A stretch of 64,000 nt of DNA from Batkoa obscura. Its lineage: Eukaryota; Entomophthoromycota; Entomophthoromycetes; Entomophthorales; Batkoaceae. Numbering within the stretch: the first letter of the stretch is position 1; each line of letters starts with the position of its first letter. Under the pieces are notes generated by a model. The model was not told where the DNA came from. It was given only the letters and a program-made list of their open reading frames with translations, and searched no databases. The stretch is from the NCBI GenBank assembly GCA_030770535.1, contig JASVEC010000013.1, positions 124,001-188,000 of the forward strand, in the 5' to 3' direction. Both the position numbers and the translations under genes were made by a program. Shown piece after piece: positions 22,026 to 31,100 of the stretch.

Positions 22026-23468
22026 TTAAGCTTTATTTTCCTTAACCGTATTCATCCCTCTTATGCCTTTAATATGCGATTTTGCAGGCACTAGAATAAC
22101 ATTGTCGTCTTCAATTTCGTGAGAATGGCTGAATATTTCAGTATTATAATAATCATTATTTACATCTAAAGGATTAATTGGCTTAATTAGAATAGGTTCA
22201 AGTATAGTGCTTGGAGGTCTTTCCTTTCTTAATTTGCGTCTATAAAAAAGAAATAACACAGCTCCAGATATTAGTATAATACCTCCGATTCCTCCACTAA
22301 TGCCTCCAATCAAAGCGCCATTGTTACTCTTTTCTCCTTTACCTCCTTTGTCTTTAACTGTGATTTTTTCTTCAATTTTGTTATCAATATTACTATTTTT
22401 AACTGATGAAGATATATGATCGATCTGCTCCCAATCAGTCATATTTATTAATTGAACTCTATTCGTACTTTGAAGCATATTTTTCTTTTTCCTTTCTGAT
22501 TAAATAAGAATAAAGCCAAATGAATTCATTAAATAGTTTTTATAAACACCAAAACAACCATCATTGTTTATTCTAATCTGCTTAATTTTTTTGAATGAAA
22601 ATGGTGATAACTTCAATTCAAAAATATCACCTAAAAAATAACTCCCAGATTCTTCATACCCGAGAAAATAAACTGACTGGTTATATTTTATTACTTCAAA
22701 ATAGCTATATTTATTGATTTTAATATCATAAGATTTTGGGCTTTTTGAAACTAAATTTATTTCATGCAATTTATCATAACTTTCTATATCGTACTGCTTT
22801 TCTTCTAAGTATTTGAAATAATATATACTATTGTTTAAAATGAATAATTGATGCATAGTTTCACTTTCAGGTAAGTTAAAGACTGGCTTAATTTTCTTAG
22901 TTTCAATGTCAAATAGTTGTAATTGGAATGATTTTACTTTCTCTGGTTCGGTAACCCTGAAATTACCAGAAATATAAAATTGGCTATTGTTTTTTTCATT
23001 TTGTGAAATATAATAATCTTGTGATATTACTTTAATTTTTGAACTTATTGTATTAAAACCTTTATATAAATTTGTAATAACATACTCGTCATGCCATTCT
23101 TTTTTATTAATATCAAAATATTTAAACGACAATAACTTACTATCTTTATTTTTATAAAAAGCTACTATAGTTTTGACCCCACCTTTAATTGTAGAAAAAA
23201 CATTTGGGTAAACATAAATTTCTTCTGGGTAATTAGTTACATTATATGTTTCCCACTCCGCGGTATTATCTACTAATTTAAACCCATCTTTTAAATCCAA
23301 TGTAAATAACTTCTCATTCAATTTGATTCCATTCACATTTGGCAAATATACACTCCCGCCTAAATAGTACACTTTATCTTCAATTATAACGCAGCCACCA
23401 GATTGTACCCTTGGTGAAAAAGCTGCAGCTCTATTAAGTAAAAAAATACCAAGTAATAGAACAAACAT
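22026..23468 (-). pseudogene. Kelch-type ectodomain receptor with one in-frame stop
   Basis: A type I membrane protein layout of about 480 residues on a single reading frame. It has a signal peptide (MFVLLLGIFLLNRAAA), then kelch-like beta-propeller repeats with GGCVIIEDKVYYLGG-type motifs to about residue 320. A juxtamembrane stretch (STNRVQLINMTDWEQID) precedes a Gly-rich membrane span (ALIGGISGGIGGIILISGAV), basic RRKLRKERP and a short cytosolic tail. A single TAA at 22500-22502 splits ectodomain from membrane part; the frame is the same on both sides (22478 is 8 codons beyond). It may be a young pseudogene, an assembly error or a gene making a secreted ectodomain. An intron covering the stop is possible (acceptor AATCAG) but would remove conserved propeller sequence. 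Confidence 0.7.
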
Positions 23469-23592
23469 TAAAAAAGGTATCGAATGATTGTTACTTAATT
23501 TAAGGACATATCATATTTGTAAAAACTTTCTTTAAACCAATTATAAATAATAATAATAAATATACTCTAATGATATTATATTTGTAATATTT

Positions 23593-23682
23593 GGAGGTGT
23601 TTCCTGGTTTCATTAATTTTCCATTTTTAAGCACTATCTAAGTGGACGTTGTTAGTAAAGCTAAACAAGAAAATACATCCCC
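23593..23682 (+). mobile_element. MITE family A, copy 8 (internally shortened, ATTT duplication)
   Basis: A 90-bp copy with small internal losses, GGAGGTGTTTCC to ATACATCCCC. Flanked by ATTT on both sides (23589-23592 and 23683-23686), another non-palindromic target duplication. Confidence 0.85.
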
Positions 23683-23708
23683 ATTTATTTGTTTTCAATT
23701 TTAGATAT

Positions 23709-23877
23709 GAGGGTGTTTTTTTACCAGTTGCCCTTTTTTGCTATTTTTTAAGTTAAAAATTAATTGCTCGATTAAAATACTTAAATTTGAACTAAAAGGG
23801 ACTTATGGAGGATTTTTAGTCACTGCACGTTTTCATTTTTTTAAAATAGCAAAGGGCAATTGATAAAAAACATTCCC
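23709..23877 (+). mobile_element. MITE family B (long inverted repeats, same ends as family A)
   Basis: A 169-bp element, GAGGGTGTTTTTTT to AAAAAACATTCCC, flanked by ATAT (23705-23708 and 23878-23881). Its outer bases match family A, but it has inverted repeats of about 45 bp that include GTTGCCCTTT and its complement AAAGGGCAA. The inside differs from family A. It lies only 26 bp from copy 8. It probably uses the same transposase. Confidence 0.75.
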
Positions 23878-23996
23878 ATATAGAATATCTTTCTGTGACT
23901 ATTTTTTATTTTTGAGCTTAGGATTTGAGCAAATCATCAGACTATTAAATTGAAACGCGTCCATTTATCATCATTTTTCTTTCAAAAGGTTTATGT

Positions 23997-24039
23997 CCCA
24001 AGTGCTTGATTAGCTACGATAAAAGTCAAGCACTTAGGG
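23997..24039 (+). repeat. Hairpin-forming inverted repeat
   Basis: CCCAAGTGCTTGA (23997-24009) and TCAAGCACTTAGGG (24026-24039) are near-perfect complements around a 16-nt loop. It is unusually GC-balanced for this region. No promoter or gene end nearby explains it. Confidence 0.7.
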
Positions 24040-24232
24040 CAGTCAACTTGTGAGAGAAGTGGGATTGAAATTTGTATCTATTTGTTATTAATTTGAATGA
24101 TTTTTTTAACAATAGCTAAAATAAATTCCAAACTTATTAAAAAGCTGTTTTTGTATCATAAATTTTGACAACTATGATTTTTTTCTATGCTATAGAATAA
24201 TAGAAAACGTTAGTTGCTTACAAGTAATATTT

Positions 24233-24323
24233 TTAGAGAATGCCATCTACGTTGTCACTGATATTTAAATAAGAACTAGTTGAGAGAAAGGAGATAAGAT
24301 AAGCAAGATTAGCTTGAAATCCT
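24233..24323 (-). pseudogene. Decayed secreted-peptide gene
   Basis: The signal-peptide part reads DFKLILLILS without its ATG. In a shifted frame, STSSYLNISDNVDGIL matches STNAYLIARDNAE of the intact copy, ending at a stop. It is the rightmost member of the cluster found. Confidence 0.5.
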
Positions 24324-24882
24324 TTTTTTTAATCATTAGTCGATGAGAATTAACTTATTCGGGCGATAAGTATTTATATACTTATTTCAGAACCTGGATT
24401 ATATAACCATTTTGACTCTAAATTGCATATTTATTATAGTAATATAGAGCAGATATACTTAATATAAAAGATGGAACACTGAATTATTTCAACATATCTC
24501 TAGTTTACTTGGGGTTAACGGAATGGAAATAAATTTTCCTGATTAAATCTCAACTTATAAGAATAATAATGACCAAAAAGTATTAAAAGTAGGAATTATC
24601 CAGAGGCAGGAATTGTATAACTTCGTTAAAAAGATGATAGAGTAAAACTGTCCTAGATCCTTATAGTTTTTATTTAGCTTATAATTCTATTACATTTTGG
24701 AATCTTAAAGCTTAATCTACCCAAGTAAGACACTAAGCTACTTTATATCTTTATTGATAGTAGTATTTCTCGATTTCTAAAATATTGAGTATCAACGCAA
24801 TTTCATTAATTTTTAATTGGCTACACTCAAATGTTTACATCTAGTTCCAGATAAAAATAAAAATTCTAAATTGAAATCGATA

Positions 24883-25428
24883 ATGAGTGATAAAAAATAC
24901 CATCCCGAAATCGAATTCATAAATCCAAAGCAATTAGCTGAGGATATCTTAAACGACAAATTGCGCGTAAAGTAAGGATAGTAATAAAAATTATTTAAAT
25001 CAATCGACTAACTTTATTATAGTGAGGAGATAGCCATAATTGATGTAAGAGATAATGACTTTGTGGTAAGGATTAGTATAAGATAGAGCTTAACAAAACT
25101 AAGTATTTAACTATAGGGAGGGAACGTTACTGGAGCTATCAATTCACCAAGTAAGAAATATGAAGATGAGAAGCAAGAATTATATAACAGAGTCAAGGAT
25201 AAAAAAAGAGTGATATTTTACTGTGGTTCTTCTACTGGAAGAGGGCCTAGAATCGCAGGTTTTTATAAAGACTTTCTAAATCAAAGACAAAAAGAGGATA
25301 ACTTTGATGGAAATAAAGATCAAAAAGTGGAGGTATTAACTTATGGTTTTAAGGCCTGGTACCCACTTTATAAAGATGAAACTAAGCTGGTTGAAAATTT
25401 CGACCCTTTAATTTGGGATAAAAATTAA
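24883..25428 (+). CDS. Cdc25/rhodanese-like protein (paralogue B), 3 exons
   Basis: A 147-residue single rhodanese domain. Exons are 24883-24971, 25023-25065 and 25117-25428, with all phases closing. It starts MSDKKYHPEIEFI, then AIIDVRDNDF, GGNVTGAINSPS, and the catalytic loop FYCGSSTGRGPRIA (Cys-x5-Arg), and ends in WYPLYKDET. The His before the catalytic Cys of paralogue A (HC) is Tyr here (YC), and the VTG replaces the usual HIKG, so its activity may differ. Intron positions equal those of the gene at 1639-2157. It converges on DPH6 with 53 bp between stops. Arsenate reductase, Cdc25-like phosphatase or sulfur-transfer roles remain open. Confidence 0.8.
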
Positions 25429-25481
25429 TAAACTTAGGAAAATTTTATAATTTATTTTTATTTTTATTTTTATTTTTATTA

Positions 25482-26355
25482 TCAAAATTCCCAATAATAA
25501 AAGTTACCACAACTAGAACTTTTTATATTAGTTGAGATCATTGTACTTTTATCTAGCATATACTCATTTGATGGTAAGTTAAGTTTTGAATTTTGCTTGA
25601 CTAAAGTTCTAAAATCAGTGGTATACAAAGGTGAATGGACACACATGGTATGATACTCACCAAACTCTCCCAACAAATTAAGACTAGAATCACCCTCTTT
25701 TAGCAACTCATAACTTAGTAATTTACCAACCCATTTTTCCCCATCCTTTATTTTAGCTCTATTAATACAAGTTATATATACTTGAAATCCAGCCTCAAAT
25801 AATTCATTTAGTATAACCTCACTATCTAAGCCCCATAAAGGCCGTAGGAGCTCTGTTCCTGTTCCATCAACTGCTCGCTCCATAAAGTCACTGCATACTG
25901 GCAATACGTCCCCTAAAATAAAAGTGGGTAGATTATTATTATTATATTGGTTATATTATAATTTACCAGTAACCAAATATTTAATATCATATTCTTTATT
26001 CAACTCTTTTATTTCATGTTGATATGACTCCAAATAACTTGGGGTTTCATTGATTTGGACGACCTTATGTGGAATACTTAAGGCTTTTGCTTGTAATTGG
26101 ATTAGATCTAAATTGTGTGCCAGAAAGGGCGACTTTTGGGCTATTAAATGGTTTGTTTTCAGAATTTACTACCATAACTTTTGGTCTATTTACCTGGAAT
26201 GAAGGTAACTAAAACTACTACATCATACCGTGGATCTTAAATAGAGTTATTGGAGTTTGATGCAAGGCTGATGATACTTTACCTTGCTTTATTTTAAATA
26301 GCACTAGATTGCTATCTTTACCCCCGGAGTAGGATACGGCTACTTTAGTTAACAT
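25482..26355 (-). CDS. DPH6: Diphthine-ammonia ligase (DPH6), 4 exons
   Basis: ATP-dependent amidase that finishes diphthamide on elongation factor 2, in the cytosol. Exons are 26355-26283, 26235-26194, 26140-25967 and 25912-25482, giving 239 residues, the size of the catalytic domain alone. The start MLTKVAVSYSGGKDSN holds the PP-loop of N-type ATP pyrophosphatases. Then LAHNLDLIQLQAKAL, VTGDVLPVCSDFMERA, RPLWGLDSE and GEFGEYHTMCV, all hallmarks of DPH6/ATPBD4. The C-terminal YjgF-like domains found on yeast Dph6 are absent, as in animal proteins. Other diphthamide genes are not in the window. Assignment is secure from the motif order. Confidence 0.9.
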
Positions 26356-26844
26356 TATTTATAAGAAATGCTTTTACTATATGCCTTGTTTAAATCGGCT
26401 TTTTTAGTTTTTAACAATAGAATCGAGCAGCCAATAGCATTCATTAGAAAATAAAAGATAGCGATAGCAATCAATGAATTATAAAATGATAGTAAATGGT
26501 ATAGTATAGTGAAACAACAAAGTTTTTGAAGCTGTTTTATTTTTATAAAGATTAGGATGGATTTAAATAAAGAATAGAGATAAATAATTCTTATATAAAT
26601 AGAAGCCCATTTTCACATCTGAAATTTCGACCCCAAAATAATGATTATTTTAATAAAAATGAGTCAACTTCCGAAGCGAACCAATAGCCAAAATGGGGAC
26701 ATATTATGGCCAATAAAACTCATCAAACCCCATTAAAAATGCATCCTCTATCAAAAAGGATTAAGAATAAAAATTGAATCCCTTAAAAACTCAAACTCAA
26801 AAATCAACTTTAATTTTTTTCAAAAAAATTAAGATAAAATTAAA
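26356..26844. other. Divergent promoter between DPH6 and GGC1
   Basis: A 489-bp spacer between two genes read away from each other, so it should hold both promoters. AT-rich; a purine-rich AAAAAATTAAGATAAAATT leader precedes the GGC1 ATG. No specific operator recognised. Confidence 0.6.
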
Positions 26845-27960
26845 ATGGGCGGCTTAGAAGCAAGCAGTAAAAAATCAGAATCTGGTTTAGCAAGATTTTG
26901 CGGTTCAGCAAGTTCAGGTCTTTTAGAGTTATTGGGGTTCCATCCAGTAGATACCGTTGCTAAACGTTTGATGTCAAATCAAAGCCCTGTAAGTGAAATA
27001 AATCAAAATAATTCAATACTTGGGCTCATAATTTTTTATATTAGATCTTTGTTAAAGGAGCACCATTATCAGAAGGTATGGCCAGTTTAAACAAAATTGT
27101 TTTTAAGGTAAGATTAATCATTTTAATAAATAAGAACATTAAATTAAACCAACATAGAACGCTACTGAGCAATCCTTCATAAAAAAGTATACCAGTTTAT
27201 TCCCAGGTTTAGGGTTTGCTGCCGGATATAAAATCACCCAAAGAGTATATAAATACGGAGGTCAACCCTACGTTAAAGATTACTTAAACACCAACCACCG
27301 TTCTTTTTTCACTAACTTCTTTGGTGAAAAGACCGGTAAAACAGTGATGCACGCTACTGCTGGTTCCATTGTTGGTATTGGTGAAGTAGCTTTACTTCCA
27401 TTAGATGTACTTAAGATCAAGTCTCAAACCAACCCAGAAACCCTCAAGGGTAGAGGCATCTTTGCCTTGATTAAGGATGAAGGCCTTGGGTTATATCGGT
27501 AATTTAAAAAATGATTGAATTTACTTTGTTTTAATAATTTTTTAGTGGTGGTATGTGGACCGCAGCCCGTAATGCCCCAGGATCTTTTGCCTTATTTGGA
27601 GGAGCAGCTATTGTAAAAGAATATTTCTTTGGATTAAAGGATTATAATCAAGCTACCTTTTTCCAAAACTTCTGCTCATCTATTGGAGGTGCTATAGCTT
27701 CTATTACAGTCGCTGCCCCATTAGACGTAGTCAAAACCCGTATTCAAAATAGACCTTTTGATGCTCCAGAATCTGGAATGAATATTATTAAAGATATGAT
27801 TAAAAAAGAAGGTATGCGAGCTTTCTTTAAGGGATTAACACCAAAGATATTAGTAGTTGGTCCTAAGCTTATCTTCTCATTCACTGTTGCCCAACAATTG
27901 ATTCCTATATTCCATGAAACCTTTGAAAAAGCTGGAATTACCCATACAAGCCAAGCTTAA
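26845..27960 (+). CDS. GGC1: Mitochondrial GTP/GDP carrier, 4 exons
   Basis: Inner-membrane carrier that exchanges cytosolic GDP and matrix GTP; in yeast its loss disturbs mitochondrial iron. Exons are 26845-26988, 27045-27107, 27158-27498 and 27546-27960, giving 320 residues. The three carrier signatures are FHPVDTVAKR, LPLDVLKIKSQTNPE and APLDVVKTRIQNRPFD. Sequence is close to yeast Ggc1 along its length: SGLARFCGSASSGLLE, LFPGLGFAAGYKI, QRVYKYGGQPYV, FGEKTGKTVM, GLYRGGMWTAARNAPGSFA, and FFKGLTPKILVVGPKL. The near identity of these blocks makes the substrate call strong. Six membrane spans are expected. Exon 1 ends inside the matrix loop of repeat 1. Confidence 0.95.
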
Positions 27961-28145
27961 AAAAATAATGACATAACCTTAGTTATACATTTGTGCCACC
28001 CTTTTGATTTTATTTTTCATACAATAAATAAAATTTAATTAGACATAAGTTTGCTATTACTTTTTGTTGTGATTTATTTTTTATTACAATTTAAATTAAT
28101 TTTTTATAAATTATAAATTTAACTTTTTAAATTTATTGAGCTAAG

Positions 28146-31100
28146 ATGGGATTTAAAAATAAAAACAAAGGGAAAGCAAAGAAAAATAATAACAAAAATA
28201 AAAGTAAACAAACAAAACCAAAGAAAGAAGATGGTGATATAAATGAGCCATCTTCAAATACATTACTAACCAGTGGAGATCAAACTGATTTAAATCAAGA
28301 TAAAAATAGTGAATCTGCTAGTGATAACTCTACCCCAAATAATGACTCAAGTTCTGAGAGCAAAGATGAATTAAACCAGGATCAAATTGGCAAGCCTGAT
28401 GATACAAAGGATGAATCTAATGACGAAACTAAAGAATTGAATCTAGAGGAAAAAAAGGACTCCATTAGTGAAAATTTACCTCTAATTAGAGAATCAAAAG
28501 ATGAACTAATTCAAGATCAATCCAGTGAATCTGGTAATGAGGTTGAGGGATCTAATAAAAATATCAAAGATAAATCAAATCAAGATGAAACTGTTAAATC
28601 TGGAAATGAGATCACAACATCGGATGAGCAACTTAAATCAAGGCAAGAGAAAGCTAAAGATTCCAACATTGAGAGTAAAGAGCAAATAGTACAAAAGGAA
28701 CCTAATAAATCCAATAATGAAAGTGAAAAGCCAAGTCAGGCCGAAACTGAAGAGAAGCTTACATATTCAATTATGGAAAATAAGCAAACATTATTAGATA
28801 ATACTATGAATTCAAACAACGAAAATAGAGGTAAATTGATAAAAGATGCGCTTAACGAATCTATTAATAATGGAAATGAAATGGAGAAAGTTCAAGTTGT
28901 TAATCCTAGTAGTAAAATTAAGAATGAGCTTGATGAAACTATTTCTGAAAACAAAGAACCTGCTCAAGATAAAATTAAGGATTCCAAGAATGAAGATCCA
29001 ACAATAAATGAAGCTACCGATAAAAACAAGAGCAATAATATTCAAAATGATAATAAAATGGGTTCAAATGAAACAAAGACTTATGCAGATATAGCAAAAG
29101 AAAGCGAACAAGTAATTAAAAACGAAGATTCTGAAGAATTCGAGTTTATTGAGCATGTTTTACCTTCACCTTCTAATGGAGAAATAGATGAAAACAAAGA
29201 AACAAGTAAAGATACTCAAGTTTTAGAAGCCAAATCAGAGCCTGAAACATCGGATGATAATGATAAAGCTAAAGATAAAGGGTCGAATGATACTACTGTT
29301 AAACTAGAGCTTGGGGTGCTGGATGATGTTGACGAATCTAAAACCAAAGCATTGAATAATAATAATGTTGAATCTAAGGCCGATGAAAAAAATGAAAAAA
29401 TCATTGAGTTTAAAGATAAAGAACCAACAAATGCAGTTACCAAAGCTGAAGATGAAGAGTCAAGCACTAATATACCGTCAAGTGAAAATGAAGATCAAAA
29501 TTCAGATTCAACACAAAATACCAAAGAAAACCCACTAGCTAAAGATATTAAAACTAAAGGCAAAAATAGTACAAACAATGAAGAGGTATCGAGCACTAGT
29601 GATGGACCAAAAATCACCAAAAGCAAAGATTCAAGTGAAAATATAGAAGGAAATGATTTAATCAAGGACGCTACTTCAGAAGATAAAGATGCTGAAGTAG
29701 GATCATCGCCAATTAATGAAAATATCTCACAGACTGCTGAAAAAGAAGACTCACAAAAAAATATTGATGAAGAATCGCCAACTAAAGACACCGCCATAGA
29801 AGACAAAGATGACTCGAAAGCTGAAATAAATCTAAGTGATGTTGATGTCCCAAAAGCCACTCATAAGGGAAATTCGCAACAAATTACAAACGAAGAAGAG
29901 TTAGCTAAAGACACCGACGTCAAAGGTAAAACGGTTTCTGAATATAATGATATCTCACAGGCTACTAAGAAAGAAGACACAATACAAAATATTGAAGGAA
30001 ATTCACCAGTTAAGGACGTAATTGTAAAAGGTGACAGTGATATAAAGGCTTATGTAGCGTCAAGTGGTGGTAATGTCCCACAAGCCACTGACAATGAAGA
30101 TTCAAAACAAAGTACAGATGAAAGTTCACCTCCTAAAGAAAATACTATAGAAAGCAAGGATGACACAAAAAATGAAACAGCAGTAAATAACAATAAGTTT
30201 CCAGAATTTAGTGGAAAAGAAAATCCAAAACAAACAGCAGAAGAAAAATTATCAAATAAAGATGCTAGCCCAGAAAGGAAAAATGATGACAAAGCCGAAT
30301 CAGCATCGAGTAATGATAAATCCCCACAAGATACTGAAAATACAGATTCAGAACCAAGTAGAATAGAAAAACCATCAGCTAACGATACTAATGTAGAAGA
30401 CAATACTGATAAAGATAAAACAACGTTGGATAATGATAATTCCTCACTAAGTAGCAAACTAGAAAAAGACACCAAAGATGAGAAATTGACTGAAAACAAA
30501 GAAGGTGGTAATAACGGAGATAAAAATTCAGTAGATGTTTTATCTAAAAATGACTCAAAGCCTGTAAGTGAAACTGCAACTGATGAGCCCAAAGACAATG
30601 ATTTGAAAGTAAGCAAGGAAGTAAAAGATTTAGACTTGAAATCAGCTGAATCAGAAAAAGAATCCGATAATAAGGGTGATGGCTCAGATAATAAAGTTAG
30701 CAATTTGGATAGAAAAAATGATGAAGGGGCAATTCCCACATCAGAGCTTAAAGATCAGGTGGAAGATAAAGCTAACTTAGTTAATGAGCCAACTAAAACT
30801 AAAAGCCTTGAAAAAGATGAAGTAAATAAAGGACTTGAACCAACTAAACATCAAGGCCATGTCAATACCCAATCAGACGAGAATAAAGGATCGGATTCAG
30901 AACTAAAACCATTGAAATCGGACTTAAAAGAGGATAATGACAAAGTTGGATTAGTTGATGAATTACCATCAGACAGTAAGGGCTTAAAAGAAGCTAATAC
31001 TGAATCGAGCGTAAAAAAAGATGACGAAGAACCTTCAGCATCGAAATCTGACCTAGATAAGAGTAGCCTTAAAGATAATTCTGATGATAACAAACCAATT

